A stretch of DNA of 64,000 bases from Streptomyces antioxidans. GTDB taxonomy: Bacteria > Actinomycetota > Actinomycetes > Streptomycetales > Streptomycetaceae. The stretch spans positions 1-64,000 of the forward strand of contig NZ_LAKD02000105.1 of the NCBI RefSeq assembly GCF_000968685.2. Reading direction: 5' to 3'. Shown piece by piece: positions 41,575 through 50,256 of this stretch. Under the pieces are notes generated by a model, which did not search any database, was not told where the DNA came from, and saw nothing but the letters and a program-made list of their open reading frames with translations. Position 1 is the first letter of the stretch. Each line of letters starts with the position of its first letter. The translations under genes and the position numbers were made by a program.

Positions 41575-42120
41575 TTCCCCACCCCGCCCCTTCCCGAAAC
41601 CGGGGCTCCGCCCCGGCCCCCGGACGGACTGGGGCCTGGGCCCCAGGTTCCGTGCGGGCTGCGGTTTGCGCCTCGGGGTCCGGATTGGGGCTTGCGTCTC
41701 AGGTCCTGAAACTGGGGCTCCGCCCCAGACCTCGGGCGGGCCGGGATCTGCGCCTCAGGTCCGGGATGGGGGCTTTCGTCCCAGGCCCCGGACTCTGGGT
41801 GGGCTGGGACTGGCGTTTCAGGCCCTCGGGGCTGGGGTTTGTGTGCCAGGCCCCGGGTCGGGGTGTGCGCCCCGGCCCCCGGACGGACTGGGGCCTGGGC
41901 CCCAGGTTCCGTGCGGGCTGCGGTTTGCGCCTCGGGGTCTGGATTGGGGCTTGCGTCTCAGGTCCTGAAACTGGGGCTCCGCCCCAGACCTCGGGCGGGC
42001 GGGACTCGTTCGGGGCTTCCGGCCCAGGCCCCCCGGACAGGCCGGGGCTTCGCCGCTTGCCGGGGAGACGGGGGTTCCAGGGGCGGAGCTTCTGGTTGTG
42101 GGAAGGGGCGGGGAGGGGAA
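41575..42120. repeat. Intergenic repeat field B with direct and inverted elements
   Basis: A pyrimidine-rich element with hairpin CCGGGGCTCCGCCCCGG sits at 41575-41622. An inverted relative lies at 42070-42120. Between them, a 133-bp direct repeat occurs at 41609-41741 and 41868-42000 with a single mismatch (41681 versus 41940). The rest is degenerate GGGGCCTGGGCCCCAGG. It resembles field A and carries no credible gene. Confidence 0.8.
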
Positions 42121-42436
42121 AGGCGAACGGGCCGAGGGGAAGGGTGGGGCACTGGCGTGTGTGGGAAGGCCGAAGGCGCGTGACGACGCGGATGTGCTGC
42201 GGCCGCACCGGGGAGGGAATCCGGCGGGCGCGGGCGAAGCCTCGAGGCGCTGGGGAAGGGAATCCCTACGGCAGCGGAGGCGGGCGGTCAGCCCGAACAG
42301 GACGACGACCACACCCGACCGAAGTCGATGTGGTCGCGCGTGACCAGTCGCCGCCGTGAGTCCATGGGACAAGTGGAGCAGCCTTCCGCTTCCGCGTCAA
42401 CTGCGGTGAGACGCGCTGTTCACAGTTCGGACGGCC

Positions 42437-42465
42437 TTGACAGTGCACCGTGGGGTCGTCTTAAT
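42437..42465 (+). promoter_or_regulatory. Candidate promoter of the FAD/ABC/monooxygenase operon
   Basis: A perfect -35 TTGACA (42437-42442), a 17-bp spacer and CTTAAT (42460-42465) fit a vegetative promoter. It lies about 105 bp before the first gene. Two 18-bp direct repeats follow in the leader. Confidence 0.5.
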
Positions 42466-42478
42466 CTCGGGTCCATGC

Positions 42479-42520
42479 CGGGCTGAGGGGCCCGGCCGTA
42501 GTCGGGCTGAGGGGCCCGGC
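42479..42520 (+). repeat. Two 18-bp direct repeats in the operon leader
   Basis: The 18-bp unit CGGGCTGAGGGGCCCGGC occurs at 42479-42496 and again at 42503-42520. Each copy, with its preceding C, can fold as GCCGGGC or a similar arm against GCCCGGC. They lie between the predicted promoter and the first gene and could be paired operator or RNA hairpins. Confidence 0.6.
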
Positions 42521-42571
42521 GTGTGGTGAAGGCCATGCGTGTGTTCACTTCAGAACTCACGGAGCCTCCGC

Positions 42572-44533
42572 ATGTTCGCGAACCCGGACCGTCCCGCGCA
42601 TCCGGACCACCCCTTCCGGCCACCCGCCACGCTCGTTCCACCTGGCACGGTCGCCCCACCCGCCACCGTCGTCCCACCCGCAACCGTGGTCATCGTCGGA
42701 GCGGGCCCGCGTGCCACCGGTCTGATCGAGCGCATCGCCGCCAACGCCCCCGAGCTGTACGGCGACGGCGCCCCGTTCGAGCTGCATCTGGTCGATCCGC
42801 ATCCGCCCGGCGGCGGCCGCATCTGGCGCCCGGACCAGTCCCCGCTGCTGTGGATGAACTCCATGGCCGAGGACGTCACCATGTTCACCGACGAGTCGGT
42901 GGAGCGCGAGGGCCCGATACGCCCCGGCCCCTCCCTCGCCGAATGGGCCCGCGGGGTCCGTGCGGCCCGTGAGGCCCGCGGAGCTGAGCTGCCGCCCGAA
43001 CTCGCCGCCGAGGCCGCCGCCCTGACCGGGCGGAGCTTCGCCACCAGACGGCTCCAGAGCGCCTATCTGCGCTGGGTGTACGAGCGGTCGGTGGCCGAGC
43101 TGCCGCCCGGGACCACCGTCCATGAGCACCGGGACCGGGCCGTACGCGTCACCGGGCCGCGCGACGGACGCCAGCAGGTGTGGCTGGAGGGGCGGACCGC
43201 GCCGCTCACCGCCGATGCCGTGGTCCTCGCCCTCGGCCACCTCGACGCCGAGCCGGACGCCGAACAGCGCGCGCTCACCGCGTTCGCCGCCGAGCACCAA
43301 CTGGTCCACCTCCCACCGGAGTTCACCGCCGACAGCGATGTGGGCGCGCTGCGCGCGGGCGAGCCGGTGATCGTGCGCGGCCTCGGCCTCGCCTTCGTGG
43401 ATCTGATGGTGCTGCTCACCGAGGGGCGCGGTGGACGCTATGAGCGCGGCGCGGACGGCGAGTTGGTCTACCGGCCCTCCGGCCGCGAGCCCGTGCTGTA
43501 CGCCGGTTCGCGGCGCGGCGTGCCGTACCACGCCAAGATCGGCTACTCGCTGGCCGGTGAACGGCCCCCGGTGCCGCGCTTCTTCGGCCCCGCCGAGGTC
43601 GACGCGCTGCTCTCCCGCCCCGGGCGGCCGGACTTCCGGCGCGACGTCTGGCCGCTGATCGCCAAGGAGCTCGGGTTCGCCCACTACCACCGGCTGTTCA
43701 CCGCCCATCCCGAGCGCGTGGCCGGGGAGTGGTCCGCGTTCGAGGAGAAGTACGCCGCCTGCCCGCCCGGCAGCCCCGACCTGGACGTCCTGGTCGCCGC
43801 GGCCGTCCCCGACCCGGCCGACCGGCTTGACCTCGACGCCCTCGACCGCCCCCTGGCCGGGCTGCGGTTCGATGACCACGACGCCCTGCGGCAGGCGCTG
43901 CGCGGCCATATCGAGGCCGACCTCGCCCGCCGCCACGACCCCGCCCACAGCCCCGACCTGGCCGTCTTCCTCGCCCTGCTCTCCGTCTACGGCCAGCTCA
44001 TCCGGCTCGGCGACATCGGCGGCTGGTGGCACGGCTTCTTCAGCTTCCTCGCCTCCGGTCCGCCGGGGCCCCGGCTGGAGCAGCTGCTCGCGCTCTCCCG
44101 CGCCGGAGTGGTCCGCTTCCTCGGCGCCGAGATGACCGTGACCACCGATCCGGTGCGCGGGGTGTTCCGGGCGAGCTCCGCCAGTGTGCCCGGAGCCGCC
44201 GTCGAGGCCCGTGCGCTGGTCGAGGCCCGGCTGCCGGAGCCGACCGTGGACCGCTCCCGCGACACCCTGCTGCGCTCCCTGCACCGCGACGGCGCCGCCG
44301 CCACCCCGGCCGGACTGCTCGCCGTCAGCCCCGCGGACGGCCGGGTCCTGGACCGGGCGGGCGGCCCGCATCCGCGCCGCTTCGCGCTCGGCCCGCACAC
44401 CGAGGCCCGTGCCTCGGGCGCCTTCGCCCGGCCCGGTACCAACGCGCCCGCGTTCCGGCAGAACGACGCCACCGCCCGCGCCCTGCTGCTCTGTGTGCGC
44501 GAGCTGTCCTGTCGCGCCACGCTCACCGCCTGA
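42572..44533 (+). CDS. FAD/NAD(P)-binding protein heading the ABC/monooxygenase operon
   Basis: A 653-residue protein of the NAD_binding_9 type (HI0933-like FAD/NAD(P)-binding group). The dinucleotide fold is TVVIVGAGPRATGLIERIA near residue 40. The GGGRIWRPDQSPLLWMNSMA stretch and the later VIVRGLGLAFVDLMVLLTEG are typical of this large family, whose members have few proven activities. ATG 42572 (MFANPDRP) follows GGAG spaced about 8 nt. Linked to amino-acid-type ABC and flavin monooxygenase genes, it might supply reducing power or act on the imported compound; this is inference. Confidence 0.82.
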   Translation: MFANPDRPAHPDHPFRPPATLVPPGTVAPPATVVPPATVVIVGAGPRATGLIERIAANAPELYGDGAPFELHLVDPHPPGGGRIWRPDQSPLLWMNSMAEDVTMFTDESVEREGPIRPGPSLAEWARGVRAAREARGAELPPELAAEAAALTGRSFATRRLQSAYLRWVYERSVAELPPGTTVHEHRDRAVRVTGPRDGRQQVWLEGRTAPLTADAVVLALGHLDAEPDAEQRALTAFAAEHQLVHLPPEFTADSDVGALRAGEPVIVRGLGLAFVDLMVLLTEGRGGRYERGADGELVYRPSGREPVLYAGSRRGVPYHAKIGYSLAGERPPVPRFFGPAEVDALLSRPGRPDFRRDVWPLIAKELGFAHYHRLFTAHPERVAGEWSAFEEKYAACPPGSPDLDVLVAAAVPDPADRLDLDALDRPLAGLRFDDHDALRQALRGHIEADLARRHDPAHSPDLAVFLALLSVYGQLIRLGDIGGWWHGFFSFLASGPPGPRLEQLLALSRAGVVRFLGAEMTVTTDPVRGVFRASSASVPGAAVEARALVEARLPEPTVDRSRDTLLRSLHRDGAAATPAGLLAVSPADGRVLDRAGGPHPRRFALGPHTEARASGAFARPGTNAPAFRQNDATARALLLCVRELSCRATLTA

Positions 44534-44709
44534 GCCGAACCGCCCGCCTGATGCGCACCGCCTGATGCGCACCGCCTGAGCCGCACCGCCTGATCCGCAC
44601 CGCTTGGGTCCGCACCGCCTCAGCACCCTCCGGAACCACCCCTCCGGAACCACCCCCGAGACCACCACTCCCGCACCACCCTCCGCTCTCCCTCCGAAGG
44701 ACCCTCTCC

Positions 44710-45600
44710 ATGTCCCTGACCTCCGATCCACCCGTCGGCAAGGCCCACGCGAACGGCGCCGAAGACGATGACTACTCCGCCCTCAAGGTCGTCCCGGTAC
44801 GCCACCCCTGGCGCTGGGCCGCCGTCGTCGTCACCGCGGTCCTGGTGGCCCAGTTCGCCCACGGCCTGATCACCAACCCCGGCTGGGAGTGGGACGTCTT
44901 CGCCAACTTCTTCACCACCCAGACCATCCTCAAGGCGGTCTGGATCACCATTCAGCTCACCTTCTACGGCACCGCGCTCGGCTTCGCCCTCGGCATCGTC
45001 CTGGCCTTCATGCGGCTGTCCAAGAGCCCCTTCCTGAAGTCGGTCGCCTTCACCTATATCTGGGCGTTCCGCTCCATCCCGCTCATCGTCCAGCTGCTGT
45101 TCTGGTTCAACCTCACCTATCTCTACAAGCGGCTGGACTTCGGCATCCCCTTCGGCCCCGGCTTCTTCTCCTTCGACACCGCGGGTCTGGTCGGGGCGAT
45201 GAGCGCGGCGGTGCTCGGGCTCGCCCTCCACCAGGCGGCCTACGCGGCGGAGATCGTGCGCGGCGGGGTCCTCGCCGTGGACGGCGGACAGCTGGAGGCG
45301 GCGGCCGCGCTCGGCATCCCCCGGCTGCGGCAGCTGCGCCGGATCGTGCTCCCGCAGGCGATGCGGTCGATCCTGCCGAACGCCGCCAACGAGGTCATCT
45401 CGCTCTTCAAGGGCACCTCGATCGTCTCCGTCATGGCGATCGGCGAGCTCTTCTACCAGGTGCAGGTCATCTACGGGCGCAACGGCCGGGTCGTGCCGCT
45501 GCTGATGGTCGCGACCGTCTGGTACATCATCCTGACCACCGTGCTCTCGGTCGCGCAGTACTACGTCGAGCGCCACTTCTCTCGGGGGGCCGCCCGATGA
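44710..45600 (+). CDS. ABC transporter permease, polar amino-acid type
   Basis: A 296-residue permease of the His/Glu/Gln/Arg/opine family, with about five to six helices after a 35-residue polar N-terminus. The EAA loop reads EAAAALGIPRLRQLRRIVLPQA, where the ATPase docks. The stop overlaps the ATPase ATG by 4 nt. Only one permease gene is present, so the transporter is probably a homodimer. Confidence 0.93.
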   Translation: MSLTSDPPVGKAHANGAEDDDYSALKVVPVRHPWRWAAVVVTAVLVAQFAHGLITNPGWEWDVFANFFTTQTILKAVWITIQLTFYGTALGFALGIVLAFMRLSKSPFLKSVAFTYIWAFRSIPLIVQLLFWFNLTYLYKRLDFGIPFGPGFFSFDTAGLVGAMSAAVLGLALHQAAYAAEIVRGGVLAVDGGQLEAAAALGIPRLRQLRRIVLPQAMRSILPNAANEVISLFKGTSIVSVMAIGELFYQVQVIYGRNGRVVPLLMVATVWYIILTTVLSVAQYYVERHFSRGAAR

Positions 45601-46358
45601 CCGCCATGGTCGACATCCGCTCCGTCCACAAGAGCTTCGGGTCCCTCCAGGTGCTGCGCGGCATCGACCTGGAGGTGCGTTCGGGGGAGGTGGCCGTCGT
45701 CCTCGGGCCCTCCGGCTCGGGCAAGTCCACCCTGCTGCGCGCCATCAACCACCTGGAGAAGGTGGACAGCGGCTGGATCAGCGTCGGCGGCTCGCTGATC
45801 GGCTACCGCCGCCAGGGCGACCGCCTCTACGAGCTGCGCGAACGCGAGATCCTCCGGCAGCGCACCCGGATCGGCTTCGTCTTCCAGAACTTCAACCTCT
45901 TCCCGCATCTGACCGTGCTGGAGAACGTCGTCGAGGCGCCGGTCTCGGCGCTGCGCCGTCCCCGGAAGGAGGCGGTGAGCGCCGCCGAGGCGCTGCTCGC
46001 CCGGGTCGGCCTGGCCGACAAGACGGCCGCGTACCCCCGGCAGCTCTCCGGCGGCCAGCAGCAGCGGGTGGCGATCGCCCGCGCCCTCGCCCTGGAGCCA
46101 GAGCTGCTGCTCTTCGACGAGCCGACCTCCGCCCTCGACCCCGAACTGGTCGGCGAGGTCCTTGACGTCATCAAGGACCTGGCCCACCAGGGCACCACGA
46201 TGATCGTCGTCACCCATGAGATCGGCTTCGCGCGGGAGGTCGCCGACACCGTCGTCTTCATGGACGGCGGCCGGATCGTCGAGCGGGGCACGCCCGCCGA
46301 GGTGCTTGACGCGCCGCGCCACGAGCGCACCAAGGCGTTCCTCTCCAAGGTCCTCTGA
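45597..46358 (+). CDS. ABC transporter ATPase, polar amino-acid type
   Basis: A 253-residue ATPase. Walker A is GPSGSGKSTLLRAINHLE, the Q-loop FVFQNFNLFPHLTVLENV, the signature LSGGQQQRVAIARALAL, Walker B LLLFDEPTSALDPELV and the switch His VVTHEI. These match the GlnQ/HisP group. It is coupled to the permease by the ATGA overlap at 45597-45600. The binding protein gene starts about 100 bp later. Confidence 0.95.
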   Translation: MTAMVDIRSVHKSFGSLQVLRGIDLEVRSGEVAVVLGPSGSGKSTLLRAINHLEKVDSGWISVGGSLIGYRRQGDRLYELREREILRQRTRIGFVFQNFNLFPHLTVLENVVEAPVSALRRPRKEAVSAAEALLARVGLADKTAAYPRQLSGGQQQRVAIARALALEPELLLFDEPTSALDPELVGEVLDVIKDLAHQGTTMIVVTHEIGFAREVADTVVFMDGGRIVERGTPAEVLDAPRHERTKAFLSKVL

Positions 46359-46388
46359 GGCCGCCGATGTTCACCCGTTCACAGGTCT

Positions 46389-46430
46389 CCACCAGACCCC
46401 CGTTGTTCACCACCAGACCCCCGTTGTTCA
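46389..46430 (+). repeat. 21-bp perfect tandem duplication before the binding-protein gene
   Basis: The 21-bp unit at 46389-46409 is repeated exactly at 46410-46430. It lies between the ATPase stop (46358) and the preferred GTG start of the binding protein (46460). Because 21 is a multiple of 3, an upstream ATG at 46367 stays open through it, which makes the longer start look real when it probably is not. Confidence 0.75.
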
Positions 46431-46459
46431 GCTACGCGAGCCACGCAAGGAGCACCCCC

Positions 46460-47419
46460 GTGAAGACCCGCCGCACCCTCGCCGCCGTCGCCGCGCTCAC
46501 CGCCTCCGCCCTGCTCGGCGGCTGCGGCGAGGGCGATGCCCAGGAGTCGGTGGGCTCCAAGGGCTCGAAGAACTCCATCAACATCGGCCCGGACCAGCAC
46601 CGCGTCAGAGGAAAGAAGGTCGACTCGATCGCGGCGAAGGTCCCGGCCGCGATCCGTGAGCGCGGCACCCTGCGCATCGGCGGCAGCAGCGACGCCTCCG
46701 CCCCGCTCGGCTTCTACGCGACCGACGACAAGACCCGGATCGGCTCCGAGCTCGACATCGCCACGTTGGTAGCCGACACCCTCGGGCTCAAGATCGACTT
46801 CCAGCCGGTCTCCTGGGAGAACCTCTTCGTCGGCCTGGACAGCTCCAAGTTCGACGGCGTGTTCTCCAATGTGACGGTCACCGAGGAGCGCAAGGAGAAG
46901 TACGACTTCGCCACCTACCGGCTGGACGACCTCGCCTTCGAGGCCAAGAAGGGCACCTCCTGGCGGATCAAGGGGCCGGAGGACGTGGCGGGCAAGACGG
47001 TCTCGGTCTCCTCCGGCACCAACCAGGAGAAGATCCTGGTCGACTGGAGCAAGCAGAACGAGAAGGCGGGCCGCAAGCCCGTGGACATCAAGTACTTCCA
47101 GAAGGACACCGACTACTACCTCGCCCTCCAGTCCGGCCGCATCGACGCCTACTTCGGCCCGAACCCCACCGCCGCCTACCACGTCGCCTCGGCCGGCCAG
47201 ACCCAGATCATCGGCCGCTTCTCGGGCGGTGGCGCCCAGGTGCAGGGCAAGATCGCGGCCGCCACCAAGAAGGGCAGCGGGCTGGTCGACGCCTATGCCG
47301 CGGCCCTGGACCACGTGATCGAGGACGGTTCGTACGCCAAGGTCCTGAAGCGGTGGGGGCTCTCCAGCGAGGCGGTGAAGAAGTCCGAGATCAACCCGCC
47401 CGGGCTGCCCACGTCATGA
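46460..47419 (+). CDS. Amino-acid-type ABC transporter substrate-binding lipoprotein
   Basis: A 319-residue lipoprotein. The signal peptide ends in a lipobox, LTASALLGGCGEG, with the modified Cys near residue 21. The SBP_bac_3 fold follows: GTLRIGGSSDASAPLGFY, the core FDGVFSNVTVTEERKEKYDF and the C-terminal lobe with GRIDAYFGPNPTAAYHV. GTG 46460 has AAGGAG at 46447-46452 (spacing 7). The pocket resembles those of SBPs for polar amino acids, cystine and S-substituted cysteines; the ligand is not determined. Confidence 0.93.
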   Translation: MKTRRTLAAVAALTASALLGGCGEGDAQESVGSKGSKNSINIGPDQHRVRGKKVDSIAAKVPAAIRERGTLRIGGSSDASAPLGFYATDDKTRIGSELDIATLVADTLGLKIDFQPVSWENLFVGLDSSKFDGVFSNVTVTEERKEKYDFATYRLDDLAFEAKKGTSWRIKGPEDVAGKTVSVSSGTNQEKILVDWSKQNEKAGRKPVDIKYFQKDTDYYLALQSGRIDAYFGPNPTAAYHVASAGQTQIIGRFSGGGAQVQGKIAAATKKGSGLVDAYAAALDHVIEDGSYAKVLKRWGLSSEAVKKSEINPPGLPTS

Positions 47420-47498
47420 CCCGCTGCCCCCCGCGCTGACCCCCGAGGAACGACGAAGGCCCCGACCGAGGAGGGCCCGACCGAGGAAGGCCCCGACC

Positions 47499-48608
47499 AT
47501 GGCCGTACCGACCGGCACCCTGCACCTGGCCGCCGCCATCGACGGCGACGGGCAGTACCAGGCGCCGTACTACGTGGAGCTCGCCCGGCTCGCCGAGGAC
47601 GGCGTGCTCGACTTCATCACCCTGGACGACAGCTTCGGCCCCCCGGGGCCGGGCCGGGGCAGGCTCGACGCGCTCGCCGTCCTCGCGCGTGTCGCGCCCG
47701 CCACCGGGCGGATCGGACTGGTGCCGACCGTCACCACCACCCACACCGAGCCGTTCCATCTCTCCTCGTCCGTGGCCACCCTGGACTGGGTGAGCCGCGG
47801 CCGGGCGGGCTGGCGGATCGAGGTGTCGACGACGGAGGCGGAGGCGCGGCTGGTGGGCCGCCGCCCCGCCGCCCCCACCGGGGAGCTGTGGGCCGAGGCG
47901 GGGGAGGTGGCCGATGTGGTGGCCCGGCTGTGGGACAGCTGGGAGGACGACGCCGAGATCCGCGACACCGCCACCGGCCGCTTCATCGACCGCGACAAGC
48001 TGCACTACGTGGACTTCGAGGGCGCCCACTTCACGGTGCGCGGCCCGGCCATCGTGCCCCGGCCCCCACAGGGCCACCCGGTGGTGGCCGTCGCCGCCAC
48101 CGACCCGGTGACCTGGCCGACCGTGGCGCGACACGCCGATGTGGCGTACATCCGCGCCACCTCCCCGGGAGAGGCGGGCCGGATCCGCGACGAACTGCGG
48201 CGGCGGGCGCTTGCGTACGGCCGGGAGCCCGGCGCGCTCACCGTGCTCGCCGCCGTCTCCGTGGACCTGGCCGACGGGGAGGGCGCGCCCGGGAACTCCC
48301 CGGCCACGGGCGGCGCGCCGCAGGACCCGCTGACCGACACGCCGGGCGGGCCTCCGCTGTACCGCGGGGGACCGGTGGAGCTCGCCGAGCTGATCACCGG
48401 CTGGCACACCGCAGACGCCGTGGACGGCTTCCACATCACCCCCGTCGCCCCACGCCATGACCTGGAACGCTTCGTCAACGGTACCGTGGCGCTGCTCCAG
48501 CACCGGGGGCTGTTCCGCACCTTCTACCCCGGTGCGACACTCCGTGACCACCTGGGGCTCTCCCGTCCGGCCAACCGCTACGCCCTGGAGAGGGAGGCCG
48601 TCCGATGA
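47499..48608 (+). CDS. Luciferase-like flavin-dependent monooxygenase, first copy
   Basis: A 369-residue LLM-class TIM-barrel oxygenase that would use reduced FMN. It begins GTLHLAAAIDGDGQYQAPYY, with the family loop SRGRAGWRIEVST and the HPVVAVAATDP strand. It ends with HRGLFRTFYPGATLRDHLGL, a NtaA-type C-terminus shared with the second copy. The ATG at 47499 lies 79 bp after the binding-protein gene. Its stop overlaps the next start by 4 nt. Such pairs often oxidise S- or N-substituted amino acids or sulfonates. Confidence 0.88.
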   Translation: MAVPTGTLHLAAAIDGDGQYQAPYYVELARLAEDGVLDFITLDDSFGPPGPGRGRLDALAVLARVAPATGRIGLVPTVTTTHTEPFHLSSSVATLDWVSRGRAGWRIEVSTTEAEARLVGRRPAAPTGELWAEAGEVADVVARLWDSWEDDAEIRDTATGRFIDRDKLHYVDFEGAHFTVRGPAIVPRPPQGHPVVAVAATDPVTWPTVARHADVAYIRATSPGEAGRIRDELRRRALAYGREPGALTVLAAVSVDLADGEGAPGNSPATGGAPQDPLTDTPGGPPLYRGGPVELAELITGWHTADAVDGFHITPVAPRHDLERFVNGTVALLQHRGLFRTFYPGATLRDHLGLSRPANRYALEREAVR

Positions 48609-49942
48609 CCTCGCGGCCCCGGCAGATCCATCTCGCGGCCCACTTCCCCGGTGTCAACAACACCACCGTCTGGACCGTCCCGACCACCACCCCCGGCCGG
48701 GGCGCTTCGCGCGCCCCCGCCCTCGGGAGCCAGATCGACTTCTCCTCCTTCGAACACCTCGCGCGCACCGCCGAGCGCGGGCTGTTCGACTTCTTCTTCC
48801 TCGCCGAGGGGCTGCGGCTGCGCGAGCACAACGGCCGGATCCACGATCTCGACGTGGTCGGCAGGCCCGAGTCGATCACCGTGCTGAACGCGCTGGCCGC
48901 CGTCACCGAACGGCTGGGGCTGGCCGCCACCGTCAACGCCACGTTCAACGAACCGTACGAGCTGGCCCGCCGGTTCGCCTCCCTGGACCATCTCAGCGGG
49001 GGCCGCGCCGCCTGGAACGTGGTCACCTCCTCCGACGCCTTCACCGGCGAGAACTTCCGGCGCGGCGGCTTCCTGGACCGGGCCGACCGCTACACCCGGG
49101 CCGCCGAGTTCCTCGCCACCGCCCGTGAGCTGTGGGACTCCTGGACGCCGGACGGCACGCCGCGCCCGTTCGCCCACAGCGGCGACCACTTCACCATCGG
49201 CGGTGAGTTCGGCGTGCCGCGCTCGCCACAGGGCCATCCGGTGGTGATCCAGGCCGGGGACTCCGACGAGGGCCGGGAGTTCGCCGCCTCGACCGCCGAC
49301 ATCATCTTCACCCGGCACGGCGCGCTGGAGGCCGGACGCGCCTTCTACGCCGACGTCAAGCGGCGGCTCGCGCGGTACGGGCGCGCCCCCGAGGAGCTGA
49401 AGATCATGCCCGGGGTGACCCTGGTGCTCGGCGACACCCCGGCCGAGGCCCGGGAGAGGGCCGCCGAGATCCGGCGGCAGCAGGTCTCGCCGCAGACCGC
49501 GATCCTCACCCTGGAGCAGATCTGGGGCGTGGACCTGTCCGGCTACGACCCGGACGGGCCGCTTCCGGACATCGACCCCGACCCGGGGTCCCAGTTGGCC
49601 CAGGGCCGGGTGCGGCATGGCGATCCGCTGGCCGTCGCCGCCAAGTGGCGGGCGCTGTCGGAGGAGAAGGGGCTGTCCATCCGGCAGACCGTCATCGAGG
49701 CGACCGGGCGGCAGTCGTTCGTCGGCACCCCGGAGGCGGTCGCGGCGGAGATGGCGGAATTCGTGGCCGCCGACGCCGCCGACGGCTTCATCCTGGTGCC
49801 CCATCTGACCCCCGGCGGGCTCGATGACTTCGTGGACCGGGTGGTGCCGCTGCTCCAGGAGCGCGGGGTGTTCCGCACCGCGTACACCGGTCCGACACTC
49901 CGCGACCACCTGGGGCTTCGGCGTCCGGGGGAGGGGAGCTGA
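48605..49942 (+). CDS. NtaA/SnaA/DszA-type flavin monooxygenase, second copy
   Basis: A 445-residue monooxygenase of the nitrilotriacetate/pristinamycin/dibenzothiophene family. Marks are HLAAHFPGVNNTTVWT, LSGGRAAWNVVTSSDAF and SPQGHPVVIQAGDSDEGREF. The ATG overlaps the first monooxygenase stop (ATGA at 48605-48608). The family uses FMNH2 from a separate reductase; no flavin reductase is in this operon, though the FAD/NAD(P)-binding protein could fill that place. Relatives in Bacillus (YxeK, YtnJ) serve S-alkyl-cysteine salvage. Confidence 0.9.
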   Translation: MTSRPRQIHLAAHFPGVNNTTVWTVPTTTPGRGASRAPALGSQIDFSSFEHLARTAERGLFDFFFLAEGLRLREHNGRIHDLDVVGRPESITVLNALAAVTERLGLAATVNATFNEPYELARRFASLDHLSGGRAAWNVVTSSDAFTGENFRRGGFLDRADRYTRAAEFLATARELWDSWTPDGTPRPFAHSGDHFTIGGEFGVPRSPQGHPVVIQAGDSDEGREFAASTADIIFTRHGALEAGRAFYADVKRRLARYGRAPEELKIMPGVTLVLGDTPAEARERAAEIRRQQVSPQTAILTLEQIWGVDLSGYDPDGPLPDIDPDPGSQLAQGRVRHGDPLAVAAKWRALSEEKGLSIRQTVIEATGRQSFVGTPEAVAAEMAEFVAADAADGFILVPHLTPGGLDDFVDRVVPLLQERGVFRTAYTGPTLRDHLGLRRPGEGS

Positions 49943-50256
49943 GCGGCCGCGCGGCGGCTCTGCCGACGGGGGGCGATACGTCCGCGCCATAACGGAACCC
50001 GATCGCCCGCGCGTCCGTCTCACGGGATACCCAAGGGGATGGGAGCACAAGCCCCGGCGGCCTGAACCCGCCGGGGCCATGTGGCGTGTGCCCGACGGCT
50101 GTTCCGAATTGTCCTCTTGCGCACTGTGGCCGGTGCCACGAATACTTCCGGAAGCGCTTGTCAGGGGCACGCCGAATCGGTCATGTCGGCGTGCTCGTTG
50201 ACTGCGCCTCACGGGCCTGCCCACCCAAGCGGACCCCCGATTCCCCGGAGGAAGAG
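49943..50256 (+). promoter_or_regulatory. Spacer before the streptogrisin gene
   Basis: Besides the terminator hairpin it contains TTGCGC (50117-50122) and AATACT (50141-50146), an 18-bp-spaced promoter candidate, and the palindrome CTTCCGGAAG at 50145-50154 overlapping its -10. The ribosome site GGAGG at 50247-50251 sits 5 nt before the TTG start. No gene was recognised here. Confidence 0.35.
50051..50077 (+). terminator. Hairpin after the monooxygenase operon
   Basis: A perfect 10-bp stem, GCCCCGGCGG against CCGCCGGGGC with a 7-nt loop, lies about 110 nt after the operon stop. No U-tract follows. It probably ends the operon transcript. Confidence 0.55.

Noticed and set aside
41652..42359. 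Open frames of 60-235 codons in repeat field B
   Set aside because: They contain translated copies of the 133-bp repeat and no ribosome site.
42523..42972. Possible leader peptide MRVFTSELTEPPHVREPG before the FAD gene
   Set aside because: The frame continues as Arg/Pro-rich noise inside the gene and lacks the Cys or Arg codon run expected of an attenuator peptide.
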